In this document: piece after piece, positions 26,161 to 36,298 of the stretch
Position numbering within the stretch: position 1 is the stretch's first letter
Layout of the letters: each line of letters begins with the position of its first letter
NCBI RefSeq assembly: GCF_001904745.1
Contig: NZ_MRCD01000064.1
Location: 1 to 54,183 of the forward strand
Source of the DNA: Calothrix sp. HK-06
Lineage (GTDB): Bacteria; Cyanobacteriota; Cyanobacteriia; Cyanobacteriales; Nostocaceae
Length of the DNA stretch: 54,183 bases
Direction of reading: 5' to 3'
The notes under the pieces: generated by a model
Told to the model about the DNA's origin: nothing
The model's database searches: none
The model's input: the letters and a program-made list of their open reading frames with translations, nothing else
Translations under genes and position numbers: made by a program

Positions 26161-26493
26161 ATGATTAAGCATTTTGCAATAGGAATAGTTGTACTCCTAG
26201 GAAGCGCTACAGTAAGTTTTGCTGGTGAAGTTGCTCAAACCAATACCTTACAGCAAGCACAAAAAGTCAATGTTGACACCCACGTAAATATTCCCACATC
26301 TACAGGTGCCAACCTAAGTGGTGGGATACCACATACCACAAAACCAAAACCACCTGGGCCCGGTGGAACTAATCCATCACAAACACGACCAGGAATAAAT
26401 TCAAATATTGATATGCGAATACGTCCAAGACCCAAAGGTCCCGGTGGTACTGAAGCATTACCTCAAATTAATTCTATTAATCAGGCACGATAG
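26161..26493 (+). CDS. Small secreted proline/glycine-rich protein, unknown function
   Basis: The protein has 110 residues. A signal peptide (IGIVVLLGSATVSFAGE) is followed by an unstructured chain with two similar blocks, PKPPGPGGTN (about residues 63-72) and RPRPKGPGGTE (about 88-98). There is no cysteine and no known domain. A very strong ribosome site (AAGGAGG) and a following palindromic hairpin suggest a well-expressed single-gene unit. It could be an exported matrix or sheath component; that is only an inference from composition. Confidence 0.62.
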   Translation: MIKHFAIGIVVLLGSATVSFAGEVAQTNTLQQAQKVNVDTHVNIPTSTGANLSGGIPHTTKPKPPGPGGTNPSQTRPGINSNIDMRIRPRPKGPGGTEALPQINSINQAR

Positions 26494-26505
26494 AACAGCA
26501 AATGT

Positions 26506-26529
26506 AGAGACGTTACATGTAACGTCTCT
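26506..26529. terminator. Perfect 24-base palindrome, GAGACG hairpin family
   Basis: AGAGACGTTACA followed directly by TGTAACGTCTCT. It lies 13 bases beyond the preceding stop. There is no long T run, so it may stabilise the 3' end rather than terminate alone. Confidence 0.6.
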
Positions 26530-26628
26530 CTATTTACCACAAAGATTCTGACGGGGCGCGCCTGCTATCAAACTAACCGTGTAAACCCGTAAAAAACAGC
26601 AAAAAATAAAACAATTATAATTGTTGAT

Positions 26629-26691
26629 GGTGCGTAAAAGCAGCAGCTAATTTTACGTTTCATTGATAAATAGTAAAGGCTTTTACGCACC
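26629..26691. repeat. GGTGCGTAAAAG hairpin element
   Basis: GGTGCGTAAAAG at 26629-26640 pairs perfectly with CTTTTACGCACC at 26680-26691. It is the same class as the element at 20639. Confidence 0.75.
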
Positions 26692-26775
26692 CTACTCTTT
26701 TTATCCATTGCAAATATTATCCTACGCTCAGAATTACATTTGGAAATTATATAATAACAATCCGTTACATCGATT

Positions 26776-29700
26776 TTATCCGTTGCAAAGTTTATCTTCC
26801 AACATAACTTTAGAATTATTGCTTAAATAATCTTTAACCCATTGACACCCATTATTAATTAACTGATTAACTTCTAAAGTCTTTATTTGATTATTATCAA
26901 ACCGCCAAATTTTTACGCTATTATCTATACTACCTGATACTATTGTTTTATTATCAGGACTAAAATTTACGCTCATGACTCCGGCGCCTAATTCTGGTAA
27001 TGTAGTTATTAGGTGCCCATCGATATGCCAAAGTTTGATTGTTTTATCTTCAGATGCTGAGGCTATAGTTTTACCATCTTTTGAAAAGTCTACTTTATAC
27101 ACTTCTGCTGTATGTCCTCTGAGAGTATGAAGCAATTTCCCATCGGCACGGCGCCATAGTTTTATCGTTTTATCTGCACTCGTTGAAGCTATAATTTTAT
27201 TGTCTGGACTAAAGACCACGCTGTACACCCAGTCTTTATGACCCAAAAGCGTATTTAATAATTTACCATCACTACGGCGCCAAAATTTTATTGTTTTATC
27301 TACGCTGGCAGATGCTATTATTTGTCCATCTCTACTAAAGCTTACTCCATATACTTCTGCTGTATGTTCTAATGTAGAAAGTAATTTACCTGTACTAACT
27401 TCCCAAATTTTTACAGTGTTGTCTTTACTAGCAGAGGCAATTAATTTGTTGTCTGGACTAAAAGTTATATGGTTAATTTCTGCACTGTGAGCGTTTATAG
27501 TTTGAATTAATTTATCATCTTGCCATATCTTGATGGTGCCATCACTACCTGCGGTAGCAAATTTATCTTTACTAACAGCTATACTATATATTTCTTTACT
27601 ATGTGCAGCAAAACTTTTTAATAATATTCCATTACGGTTCCATACTTTGACGTATCCATCACCACTGGCTGATATTATTTTACTACCATCAACACTATAA
27701 GCAACTGTATAAACTCCGTTACTGTGTCCACTCAATACATCTAATAGTGAAATGTCTCGGCGCCGCCATAGTTTTAGTGTACCATCTAAGCTAGCGGATG
27801 CTATATTTTTGCCGTCTGGACTAAAGACTGCGTTATAAACACCGTTATTATGTCCTTTGAATTCTTCTAATATACTGCCATTACGGTTCCAAAGTTTAAT
27901 CGTTCTGTCCCGACTTGCAGAAATTATCATTTTATCATCGGAACTAAAGCTAACACCCCAAACTGATGCTGTATGTCCTGGTATTGTTTTGATTAACTTG
28001 CCGTCGGCGACGTTCCAAAGGATAATATTTTTATCGGCACTTCCAGAAACAAGACTTTTACCGTCTTTACTATAACTAAGACTGTTTACCCATCCTTGGT
28101 GTCCTAATAATGTTTTTAGCAGGTGCCCATCGTTAATATCCCAGATTTTTATCGTTTTGTCTTCACCACCCGCAGCTATATTTTTACTATCTGGACTAAA
28201 TGCCACACTGATAATAGGGTAATTATATCCTGTTATCGTTTTGAGTAGGTGCCCGTCTGAACGACTCCATATTTTAATCGTTTTATCAGAACTTGCTGAC
28301 GCAATAATTTGTCCCGAAGGACTAAATTTCACATTATTAACGGTTTGAGTATGTCCTTTTAGGGTTGTTATCAAACTTCCATCTTCGATATTCCATAATT
28401 TTATTGTTTTATCAACGCTACCACTAGCAAGAATTTTTCCATCGGGCGCCAAGCTAACACTGTATACTGGTTCGGTATGTCCAGTTAAAGTTTTGAGAAG
28501 TTTTCCGTTGATATTCCACAGCTTTATCGTTTTATCTAAACTGCCACTTGCGATAATTTGACCATCTTTACTAAAAGCAACGCTGATAACTCCGTCTTCG
28601 TGTCCCTCGAAACGGTTACGTTCTTGAATTTGCGAAATCGATTGTTCAAGTGTGGCAATTGTCGCTACTCTAAGATGAGATGGTAAGGCAAAAGTGTTTT
28701 TTAATTGTTTTCCTGCTTTGATACTGGCAACTAACGCTTCTAACTGTTGATTCAATAATAAATTTGCTTTCGATGATTGATTTAATGCTTGAATTTCACT
28801 TATCCGTGCTTCCCTACGTTGCCAGTAAGCTAAACCACCAAAACTACATGCAGCAATACCTAATATACTGAGGGCAATAACTGCTCTTTGTGCTTGTCGA
28901 AGTCTTCGTTTTTCTTGATATTCCAGTCTTTTACGTTCAACTAAACAAGCTTCGATAAATCTTTGAATATCAAATGAAAGTTCATCTGTATACTTAATAT
29001 AAATATCTTCTGCTTCTGCTAAACGTACACCTTGAAGTAAAAAGTCACTATTTTCGTGATTCTGTAACCATAATTTTGCAGCTTGTTCGATTTGACGATG
29101 CGTTCTAATTCTGCTGCGATTCTCTTCTAACCACCATCGTAAAGTTGACCAGTGACGTATTAAGATTTCGTGGATAACTTCAACGCTCGGTTGTAAAGAC
29201 ATTATATCTGGTTCGGCGCCCTCCCCTTTACTGGTGCCTAATGATTCCTCAACATTCACAACTACTAATTTTGCCGTCGTTAAAGCTTGTAAAGTACTCT
29301 CTACTAAAGCTTGCGAAAACTTTTTCACTATTAATTCAGATTTTAATATACGTCGTCGCGTATCTTCGGTACCTTCACCCAACTGAGTTAAAGCAAGAAA
29401 AATCCATTTAGCACATTCTTTACTTTCATCATCTAAACCAGCATAAACCGAATTCGCTTTTCTTTCTAGGGCACCTGCAATACCTCCCAAATGTTGCTGA
29501 TATGCTGATAAAGTTAATTTACCTTCACAGCGATGATGCCATAATTCTTCCAAGACAAATTCTAATAAAGGTAAATCTCCTGCTGAATGCTGAAGTTCTT
29601 GCAATAAAACTTCAACTAAACTTGGTTCAACTTGTAGTCCAACTTTTTCTGCTGGGTGAATAATAACGCTACGATATTCGTCGTCGTTAAGATGGGGAGG

Positions 29701-31761
29701 AACAAATACACTCGATTTTTGGAGTAATGTAGCAAGAGTAGGAATTTCTAAGCAAGACCCGATAAAGTCAGCACGAAGTGTAATTACGAGTTTAAACTTA
29801 TCGCTGGCATATTCCAATACTCTCAAGATTAATTCTATAAAATGCTGTGTATCTTGAGTTGGCGCCAGTGTAAAAAGTTCTTCAAATTGGTCTATAACTA
29901 AGACTACCATTGCTTCTTTACTTCGCAACCAGTAAACGAAACCTTCGACACCTTGATAAAGTAGTGCTTCGAGAATATTATTTCTGTCTTCTAACTTTTT
30001 GACTAAAGTATCGAGAGGATTGGCGCCGGGACGGATACAATAAATAAGCCAGTCACCAGAAGGTAAATGTTTACCTTGTCGTAGTTGTGCAATTAACCCA
30101 GCTTGAACGACAGACGATTTTCCACTACCAGAGACGCCGACGACAGCAAGAAATGATTGCGACGCGATATGATTGAGTAGCTGCTGCGTTAAAGCTTCAC
30201 GACCATAAAAGTATTGACTATCGTTTTCACTAAAAGCGTGTAAACCTAAATAAGGGCAAATTCCTAAGTCTGTATTTTGAATTAAAGTATGTTCTTGTAC
30301 AGGGACAACTTCGATAACACCCTGCACACCAGATAACCATATATACAGTGGAGCAGTGCTAATAACTTGTAACTGTGTTAACCATCCTGCTGCGGTTAAC
30401 CCGGTGTCTTGGTCAACTGCTTGTAGAGTTTCAATTAAAGAATTGGCAAAATCGTGATTGGGAGAGGTGCCTGCTATAATACATAAACCTTTCTCTGTAT
30501 CTATCTGTAAATCATCGACCCAATCAGAAATATAGGCTTCACTGTGAGGACAATCTAGGATAATAATAAGGTGTAAACAACGAGAATGACGTAACTGTTG
30601 TCGTAACCAGTCACGACTCAAACAAATATTTTCCTCAACCGTTAATACTGCATCCTGTAACTTACCGCGTAAATATAGTAGTACAGTAGTGTTGAGATTA
30701 TCTTGTAAACACGCTTGGATAGAACTGGTTATATTTATAGGCGCCGGAGAGTGTGTAGTATCATGTGCAGATAGATATTCAATATTGAAACTACCTTGAG
30801 TTCGTAACAACTTACTCAAAGTCAAGGTTGTATTATTCGTTAAACCTTCGATAACTAAAGCAACTCGACGAGAGTTTTCGATAATTGATTGATTTCCTAA
30901 AATAATTTCTCCCACACCTTCGACTATACGCTTTGGTGTTTGCAAAGGATATTCACTATATAGATGTGTGTCTCCCTTACTGCGTCGTTGCTGGTTAATT
31001 AAACGTAACTGTTGATTAGTTTTATCTATATATCTTAGAGTTTGATGATAAACATAGCGATAAAGTCCATCTGCTGTCACAATACCACGACGAGAAGCGG
31101 CTTCACCTCGTAACCCTCGCATCAGGTAGTATGTAAACACACCATGTCCTAACTCTGGAAATTCCCAAGACTGTTGGTTATTATCGCACGAAAGCATGGC
31201 ATAGAAACCATTACTAGCTGCGGCAGCGTTTTGTAAGACTTGTAATAATTGAGGTGTTGGGTTTAAAGTACTTCCCCGTAGTGTCATACCTCCACTATGA
31301 CAAGCATCTAACCAAACAAGCTGATGACGTGCAGACGAAATTTCTAATAGCTGTAATAATTCCTGAAGTGCAAAAGCGGTATTTTCTAAATTATCCTTAC
31401 GAGTATCGCGTAAACACAAATAAGTCTGTTGTGTCGCGGCATCTATTATACCATGTCCAGAGAAATAAAATAAAATAGTGTCAGATGCTTTGGCGCCTTT
31501 GCTTATCGTCGTTAAAGACTGTCGGACATTTTCTAAAACAGGTAATTGACCAAAGTCATGATAAGTAGCAATATAAATATCAGAAAATTGTCGTGTCGCA
31601 GTTTCTAACGCTTCAGCTAAACCTTGACAATCAAGTGCAGGATACCGCAAACTAGGTAACTCTTCATCCATGTACTGATTAACCCCCAGTAGCAACAGCC
31701 ATATTTTGGGAGTTGTATTTTGCTTATGCTTAGTACTGGCGCCTACACTGACAGGAGACAT
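26776..31761 (-). CDS. Caspase-like protease / STAND NTPase / WD40 protein
   Basis: The protein has 1661 residues. Residues about 18-260 form a peptidase C14 caspase domain with the dyad His103 (FYFSGHG) and Cys154 (LDACHSGG) intact. Residues about 500-860 are a STAND-type NTPase beginning CPYLGLHAF, with FYGRE, Walker [10 protein letters not shown] (about 546) and Walker [12 protein letters not shown] membrane helix ([19 protein letters not shown], about 963-983) follows. I count 14 WD40 repeats from about 1047 to 1625, each with a GH near its start and a DKTIKLW-type end, enough for two seven-bladed propellers. The architecture suggests a sensor whose NTPase gates protease activity, as in prokaryotic NLR-like or cell-death proteins. 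The final Cys-Asn-Gly and stop derive from a dispersed repeat. Confidence 0.92.
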   Translation of the reverse strand: MSPVSVGASTKHKQNTTPKIWLLLLGVNQYMDEELPSLRYPALDCQGLAEALETATRQFSDIYIATYHDFGQLPVLENVRQSLTTISKGAKASDTILFYFSGHGIIDAATQQTYLCLRDTRKDNLENTAFALQELLQLLEISSARHQLVWLDACHSGGMTLRGSTLNPTPQLLQVLQNAAAASNGFYAMLSCDNNQQSWEFPELGHGVFTYYLMRGLRGEAASRRGIVTADGLYRYVYHQTLRYIDKTNQQLRLINQQRRSKGDTHLYSEYPLQTPKRIVEGVGEIILGNQSIIENSRRVALVIEGLTNNTTLTLSKLLRTQGSFNIEYLSAHDTTHSPAPINITSSIQACLQDNLNTTVLLYLRGKLQDAVLTVEENICLSRDWLRQQLRHSRCLHLIIILDCPHSEAYISDWVDDLQIDTEKGLCIIAGTSPNHDFANSLIETLQAVDQDTGLTAAGWLTQLQVISTAPLYIWLSGVQGVIEVVPVQEHTLIQNTDLGICPYLGLHAFSENDSQYFYGREALTQQLLNHIASQSFLAVVGVSGSGKSSVVQAGLIAQLRQGKHLPSGDWLIYCIRPGANPLDTLVKKLEDRNNILEALLYQGVEGFVYWLRSKEAMVVLVIDQFEELFTLAPTQDTQHFIELILRVLEYASDKFKLVITLRADFIGSCLEIPTLATLLQKSSVFVPPHLNDDEYRSVIIHPAEKVGLQVEPSLVEVLLQELQHSAGDLPLLEFVLEELWHHRCEGKLTLSAYQQHLGGIAGALERKANSVYAGLDDESKECAKWIFLALTQLGEGTEDTRRRILKSELIVKKFSQALVESTLQALTTAKLVVVNVEESLGTSKGEGAEPDIMSLQPSVEVIHEILIRHWSTLRWWLEENRSRIRTHRQIEQAAKLWLQNHENSDFLLQGVRLAEAEDIYIKYTDELSFDIQRFIEACLVERKRLEYQEKRRLRQAQRAVIALSILGIAACSFGGLAYWQRREARISEIQALNQSSKANLLLNQQLEALVASIKAGKQLKNTFALPSHLRVATIATLEQSISQIQERNRFEGHEDGVISVAFSKDGQIIASGSLDKTIKLWNINGKLLKTLTGHTEPVYSVSLAPDGKILASGSVDKTIKLWNIEDGSLITTLKGHTQTVNNVKFSPSGQIIASASSDKTIKIWSRSDGHLLKTITGYNYPIISVAFSPDSKNIAAGGEDKTIKIWDINDGHLLKTLLGHQGWVNSLSYSKDGKSLVSGSADKNIILWNVADGKLIKTIPGHTASVWGVSFSSDDKMIISASRDRTIKLWNRNGSILEEFKGHNNGVYNAVFSPDGKNIASASLDGTLKLWRRRDISLLDVLSGHSNGVYTVAYSVDGSKIISASGDGYVKVWNRNGILLKSFAAHSKEIYSIAVSKDKFATAGSDGTIKIWQDDKLIQTINAHSAEINHITFSPDNKLIASASKDNTVKIWEVSTGKLLSTLEHTAEVYGVSFSRDGQIIASASVDKTIKFWRRSDGKLLNTLLGHKDWVYSVVFSPDNKIIASTSADKTIKLWRRADGKLLHTLRGHTAEVYKVDFSKDGKTIASASEDKTIKLWHIDGHLITTLPELGAGVMSVNFSPDNKTIVSGSIDNSVKIWRFDNNQIKTLEVNQLINNGCQWVKDYLSNNSKVMLEDKLCNG

Positions 31762-31837
31762 ATTTAAGTAAATATTTAGTTTTACACCTAATATATCTTC
31801 TCTGTGTGTACTCTGTGTCTCTGTGGTAACAAAAATA

Positions 31838-31861
31838 AAACCCCCTTAAAACAGAGGGTTT
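31838..31861 (-). terminator. Probable terminator of the ABC1 kinase gene
   Basis: On the minus strand AAACCC and GGGTTT flank a 12-base loop, followed by TTATTTTTG, about 22 bases past the stop. The adjacent 31800-31831 sequence (CTCTGTGTGTACTCTGTG) is a short direct repeat. Confidence 0.65.
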
Positions 31862-31882
31862 ATTATAATCCTTGACAGTACG

Positions 31883-33601
31883 TTATTTAGCTTTTGGTTT
31901 ATCAAACACGGCAAAAATAGGTGCCTTTGGTAAAATAGCAGCAACACCTTCGCGTGAAAACTCAGTCAACACTCCAATTGCTGCGCTTAATATCTTGTCA
32001 GGTTGTAAATCATCCTTGACTAAATTCCACAAACGTTGCACTTCTTCGGTGTGTAAACGGTCGTCTTCAGTTAACGCTAACACTAACTGGCGCCGTAAAA
32101 AGTTACCTTCATCCGACATTAAATATCGGATACCAAGTTTTGCTGTGGGTAATACGTCAAAGCTGTTATCGGTACGCGCAATACTAATTAAATTTTCTAA
32201 ACGTTCCCACTGGAATTTACCGTCTTTAAATAGTATATTCAACAAGCGGCGCCGTAGTTGAGGAGATTCACCCGTTAATAACCGACGTGCTACATATGGA
32301 TATGCGACTTCAATTATTTTAAAGTTATGGTTGAGACTAAGCGCTATACCTTCTTGTGTTACTAAGGAACGAATAATTAAAGCAAACTTAGCAGGAACTC
32401 GGAAGGGATACTCATACATTAACTCAGAGAACTGGTCGGTAACAGTTTTAAAGTTGAAGTCACCAACGTTTTTACCTATAGCATCTCCCAATACTGTTTC
32501 GAGTGCAGGAATAATTGGACGAATGTCAGTATCGGATGTTAAGAAACCTAAATTAACAAAGTCAATGGCTAAGTCTGTGTACTCTTTATTAGTCAAATGT
32601 ACCACCGAATCAACCAACGTCTCTTTTGTGGTTTCATCGAGTTGATCCATCATCCCAAAGTCAATATAAGCCATGCGACCATCGGGAGTTGCAAACAAGT
32701 TACCTGGATGAGGGTCTGCATGAAAGAAACCATGTTCGAGTAACTGTTGTAACCCAGCAGTTACACCTATTTGAACTATTGCTTCTGGGTCTAAACCAGC
32801 TTCACGAATAGATTTTGTATCATTCAACTTAAACCCGTTTATCCACTCTAAAGTTAAAACGCGGTTCGTTGTATGATGCCAGTAAATTTTTGGAACCTTT
32901 ACAGTGGGTTCATTACGAAAATTACTAGCAAACTTCTCAGCGTTGCGTGCTTCATTAAGATAGTCAATTTCTTCAAATAGCTTTATTCCAAATTCGTCTA
33001 CTATCAAAGTTAAATCGTGCCCAAGGTTGAGAGGTAACCACGGAGATAGCCAACTTGCTGCCCACCGCATTAAATATAAGTCAAGCGTTAGTGTGGGACG
33101 AAGATTGGGACGTTGCACTTTTACCGCTACTTCTTCTCCTGTAGAGGCGAGGCGCCCACGGTATACTTGACCTAGAGAAGCTGCTGCAACAGGAGTAGGG
33201 GACAACTCACTATAAATTTTAGATATTGACTCACCAAGTTGAGCTTCAATAATACGATAAGCAAGATTACTATCGAATGGTGGTAACTGGTCTTGCAGTT
33301 TTATCAATTCTTCGAGAAAATCCTTACGTATCAAGTCAGGACGAGTTGAAAGCGCTTGACCAACCTTAATAAAAGTTGGACCCAACTTTGTCAACATCAT
33401 CCTTAACTGGGTAGCCCGCTTCAACTTATTTTGTTCAACACGGTCAAACCATTCATCGGACTTTAAACCAAGAATAAACCCAACAAAATTCCATATTATC
33501 TTAATTGCCCTTGCCCAAACGCGCCAAGGACGGAACCGATAATAACTAGCTACAGCATCCGGACTGTAGCGAATAAGCTGAGTAGGTTGATACTGACCCA
33601 C
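31883..33601 (-). CDS. ABC1/UbiB (AarF) atypical kinase family protein
   Basis: The protein has 572 residues and starts with GTG at 33599-33601. Hallmarks are the KxGQ motif in FIKVGQALSTRPDLI (about residue 77), AAASLGQVYRGRL, VAVKVQRPNL with the ATP-site lysine, HADPHPGNLFA and YIDFGMMDQ. The family are ATPases needed for quinone (plastoquinone, tocopherol) homeostasis; cyanobacteria carry several paralogues, and the substrate here is unknown. There is no membrane segment at the extreme C-terminus, unlike UbiB. It lies upstream of the caspase gene on the same strand, with a terminator between them. Confidence 0.92.
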   Translation of the reverse strand: MGQYQPTQLIRYSPDAVASYYRFRPWRVWARAIKIIWNFVGFILGLKSDEWFDRVEQNKLKRATQLRMMLTKLGPTFIKVGQALSTRPDLIRKDFLEELIKLQDQLPPFDSNLAYRIIEAQLGESISKIYSELSPTPVAAASLGQVYRGRLASTGEEVAVKVQRPNLRPTLTLDLYLMRWAASWLSPWLPLNLGHDLTLIVDEFGIKLFEEIDYLNEARNAEKFASNFRNEPTVKVPKIYWHHTTNRVLTLEWINGFKLNDTKSIREAGLDPEAIVQIGVTAGLQQLLEHGFFHADPHPGNLFATPDGRMAYIDFGMMDQLDETTKETLVDSVVHLTNKEYTDLAIDFVNLGFLTSDTDIRPIIPALETVLGDAIGKNVGDFNFKTVTDQFSELMYEYPFRVPAKFALIIRSLVTQEGIALSLNHNFKIIEVAYPYVARRLLTGESPQLRRRLLNILFKDGKFQWERLENLISIARTDNSFDVLPTAKLGIRYLMSDEGNFLRRQLVLALTEDDRLHTEEVQRLWNLVKDDLQPDKILSAAIGVLTEFSREGVAAILPKAPIFAVFDKPKAK

Positions 33602-34044
33602 AAAGACCTTTGCCTCTCAAACCAATAAATTTACAATCTGCAAAACGCACTTGCATCCAAAGGATACTCGTTGCCTTTTCTTAAAACAACTTGAATATGT
33701 ACATTTCCGGTTAATATACAAGAGGTAAGTAACAAAAATTAACTACCTACGTATATATCTCTTCATTCTTAATTATACTTCATAAAAGTACAACTTATGC
33801 AGTATTGACAAACGCTTTAAGTATAATTAAAAATGGCTTCAACTTAGCATCATCAAAAATCTCAAATGTAATCACTGAGCCATTTTTGGGTTTGGTAGCA
33901 GTACTTGCTCTTGAAGAAAGCTAGCCGCCATACCATAAAGTAAGTATTTGTATGTAAAGAAATATTTTTAACTTTTCTTAATATTTTTGGTAATTAAAAC
34001 AACCAGAATATCAATTAATTTACTGTTAGCATAGATTTTATCTT
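33602..34044. other. Intergenic gap between divergent genes, no gene seen
   Basis: 443 bp between the kinase gene (minus) and alkB (plus). No open frame with a plausible product, no strong hairpin and no repeat family member was noticed. Promoters for both genes should be here. Confidence 0.4.
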
Positions 34045-34632
34045 ATGGTCTTATCACCAACGGACACAAATCCACCAATCGAATATATACCGGACTTTTT
34101 AACACCAAGTCAGGCTTTGGAACTGTATAATCATTGCGAAACTTTAGCATGGCGCCAGAACACAATTAAAATTATTGGTAAAACTATGCCCGTACCGCGA
34201 TTAGAATGTATGTACGGAGATTATGGATGTGATTATCTCTACTCAAAATCAGTATTATTACAGCCAATTGCTTGGACACCAGAACTTCAACAACTGCGAT
34301 TACATATTGAATCAAGTACAGGTTATCGATTTAATGTAGTGTTATGTAACCGTTATAGAGATGGTCGCGACTCAAATGGATGGCACGCAGACAATGAGAA
34401 AAGTATGGGTAGGTCTCCTGCTATTGCATCAATAACGCTTGGGCAAAAGCGCAAATTCCAAATGCGACAAGGAAAAAAGGGTAAACCAGTAGATATTTGG
34501 TTAGAACATGGGAGTTTATTGGTGATGCACCCAGGATGTCAGGAAAGCTGGGTTCATCAGTTGCCGAAAACTACTCAACCTGTAGCAGAACGTATTAACT
34601 TGACTTTTCGACCACATGTGAATGGTGCCTAA
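34045..34632 (+). CDS. alkB: AlkB-family 2-oxoglutarate/Fe(II) dioxygenase
   Basis: The protein has 195 residues. The iron ligands are His and Asp of GWHADNEKS (about residue 114) and the distal His of WVHQLPK (about 174). The 2-oxoglutarate-binding arginines are in ERINLTFRPH. NRYRDGRDSNGWHAD is a signature of the ALKBH2/3-like group. It should remove alkyl lesions from DNA or RNA oxidatively. The gene is complete, with no obvious operon partner, in front of the sulfur-related block. Confidence 0.92.
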   Translation: MVLSPTDTNPPIEYIPDFLTPSQALELYNHCETLAWRQNTIKIIGKTMPVPRLECMYGDYGCDYLYSKSVLLQPIAWTPELQQLRLHIESSTGYRFNVVLCNRYRDGRDSNGWHADNEKSMGRSPAIASITLGQKRKFQMRQGKKGKPVDIWLEHGSLLVMHPGCQESWVHQLPKTTQPVAERINLTFRPHVNGA

Positions 34633-34699
34633 ATATTAAAAATTAAGCTGCATATGCTGCCGGGAAACCTTTTGCGTCTTTTGGTTTAACAAAGACTTT

Positions 34700-34870
34700 T
34701 TATTGCAGTTGTAAATTAAATTTATCATACTGCTCGCGCTATAAGTTAGCGGTGATAGTAGTATTTTCATCATCGAATACCAACTCAGCTAGAATTTCCC
34801 AACCTAAGTGAATTAAACGACTTATCTTAGCTAGTACACCACCTTCTATTCTTGAAGTTTCTATTATAAG
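34700..34870 (-). pseudogene. Relic of an unidentified gene with internal stop
   Basis: The minus strand reads SRIEGGVLAKISRLIHLGWE, then LAELVFDDENTTITANL, then a TAG at 34739-34741, then REQYDKFNLQLQ and a TAA. There is no start codon or full-length frame. Sequence quality looks protein-like rather than random, but I do not recognise the family. The remainder of the 34633-35071 gap holds nothing else identifiable. Confidence 0.4.
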
Positions 34871-35071
34871 TCATGTGGTCGCACAAAAACATTAGGCGCC
34901 GTCTAAGTCAACAACCGTAGTATAAGAAAAATATATACTATAAATACTAAAAGCTGATAGACGAATCGTATTATTTAGTCGTTTTTATGGAATGCTAGAT
35001 ACTAAGTGCAGTATTCCGACTGATTTGCAGTAGTTTGTTGAAAAGTTCATATCTTCGGTTAGAGGATAATT

Positions 35072-36025
35072 ATGAAATTAAAGTCATTACAAATACTCAA
35101 GAAGCCTAAGTTTTTTGTGCTTCTATCGACTCTTATCGCTTGCCTCGTAATTATTCCATTTATCGCTTTTCCAGCATTTTCTGCTACTCAAAAAGCAAAT
35201 ATCCAATTTGTCTCACCAGCTTGGGTGGCTCAAAATATTAAAAATGCAAATTTACGAATTCTGGATGTGCGAAATGTGCCGTTAGACTATATATCTGGAC
35301 ACCTTCCGAATGCAGTGAATATTGCAGACAGTGCTTTTCGTGGCCCACGAGAAGGATTACCAGTGCAGTATTGGAATAACCAAAAGCTGGGAGAGATTTT
35401 TACTAACTCTGGAGTAAATAATAACAGTCGTGTCTTAGTTTACTCAGATGGTAGAGATATTTTAGGCGCCACAATGGTTGCTTATTTGTTAGAGCGCTCT
35501 GGATTACGTGATATTGCGGTATTGGATGGAGGTTACAAAGACTATAAAGCTACACAACCTGTAACGAGAGAATTTCCTAAGTACAAACCGAGTAAATTCG
35601 TAGTTAAAGATAATCCTTCTGTCCGGGTAAGTCTTGATGAAATCAAGAAATCAATTGGTAAACCAGGTATATCAATGATTGACCCTAGACCAGAAAAACT
35701 ATTTCGGGGAGAAGAGGATGTATTTATTCGGAATGGACATATTCCAGGCGCCGTAAATATTCCTTGGGTGACATTTACACAACCAGATAATCCTCACAAA
35801 TTAAAGCCATTAGAAGAAATCAAGCAAATTCTAGCGCAAAAAAGAATTAACCCATCGAGTGACATTATCGTCACTTGCAGCACTGGCAGAGAAGCTACAT
35901 TACAGTACATCGTCTTAAAACACTTGCTCGGATATCCCAAAGTCAGAATTTACGAAGGTTCTTGGACTGAATATAGCTCTTACCCTGATTTACCTATAGC
36001 AACAGGTGCCGGACAAATCAGTTAA
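35072..36025 (+). CDS. Exported tandem-rhodanese sulfurtransferase
   Basis: The protein has 317 residues. An N-terminal signal or anchor (about residues 15-37, FVLLSTLIACLVIIPFIAF) directs it to the periplasm or membrane. The first rhodanese domain (LDVRNVPLDYISGHLPNAVN) lacks a loop cysteine. The second (MIDPRPEKLF, then NGHIPGAVNIPW) carries the active-site Cys in VTCSTGREA (about residue 270). This is the standard layout of thiosulfate or 3-mercaptopyruvate sulfurtransferases, which move sulfane sulfur from donor to acceptor. AGAGGAT precedes the ATG. It leads a run with a small peptide gene and a YeeE/YedE transporter, so thiosulfate handling is the likely job. Confidence 0.9.
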   Translation: MKLKSLQILKKPKFFVLLSTLIACLVIIPFIAFPAFSATQKANIQFVSPAWVAQNIKNANLRILDVRNVPLDYISGHLPNAVNIADSAFRGPREGLPVQYWNNQKLGEIFTNSGVNNNSRVLVYSDGRDILGATMVAYLLERSGLRDIAVLDGGYKDYKATQPVTREFPKYKPSKFVVKDNPSVRVSLDEIKKSIGKPGISMIDPRPEKLFRGEEDVFIRNGHIPGAVNIPWVTFTQPDNPHKLKPLEEIKQILAQKRINPSSDIIVTCSTGREATLQYIVLKHLLGYPKVRIYEGSWTEYSSYPDLPIATGAGQIS

Positions 36026-36055
36026 TAATTTTGAAATGAAAGGGAGAATATCTAC

Positions 36056-36217
36056 ATGAAGTTAGGAGTTTTAGCGCTTTTTTTATTACTCATCAGTTTT
36101 GCTTACAAAGATATAAGACTTACAGATTACGCAAGTCAAACTTTAATAAGTTGCACTACTAGCGAACCACCTCCACAGAAAAATAGTGGAGGCAATAAAG
36201 ACTGGCAACAGATTTAA
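36056..36217 (+). CDS. Small secreted or membrane peptide, 53 residues
   Basis: An ATG follows a good AAAGGGAG ribosome site 30 bp after the rhodanese stop. The product begins MKLGVLALFLLLISFAYKD, a hydrophobic leader, and continues as a polar tail with one cysteine (TLISCTTSEPPPQ) and a C-terminal SGGNKDWQQI. Its stop TAA is the first part of a CGGATGTAAC repeat. No family is recognised. Position between a periplasmic sulfurtransferase and a thiosulfate transporter suggests a small accessory of that system; this is an inference. Confidence 0.5.
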   Translation: MKLGVLALFLLLISFAYKDIRLTDYASQTLISCTTSEPPPQKNSGGNKDWQQI

Positions 36218-36272
36218 CGGATGTAACGGATGTAACTAATAGACTATCCGTTACATCCGTTCTATCCGTTGC
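36216..36272. repeat. CGGATGTAAC repeat forming a hairpin
   Basis: AACGGATGTAACGG at 36216-36229 pairs perfectly with CCGTTACATCCGTT at 36248-36261. Extra units lie on both sides (TGTAAC; TATCCGTTGCA). This is the largest copy of the family in the window. Confidence 0.8.
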
Positions 36273-36298
36273 AAGGCACACTTTCATAAATAATAGCT

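Noticed and set aside
26880-28630. Regularly spaced similar segments that could suggest a CRISPR or satellite array
   Set aside because: They are about 120-base coding repeats matching WD40 units in one reading frame.
34045-34632. AlkB as part of the sulfur block
   Set aside because: It is separated by a 439-bp gap containing a gene relic and has a DNA-repair signature with no sulfur link.
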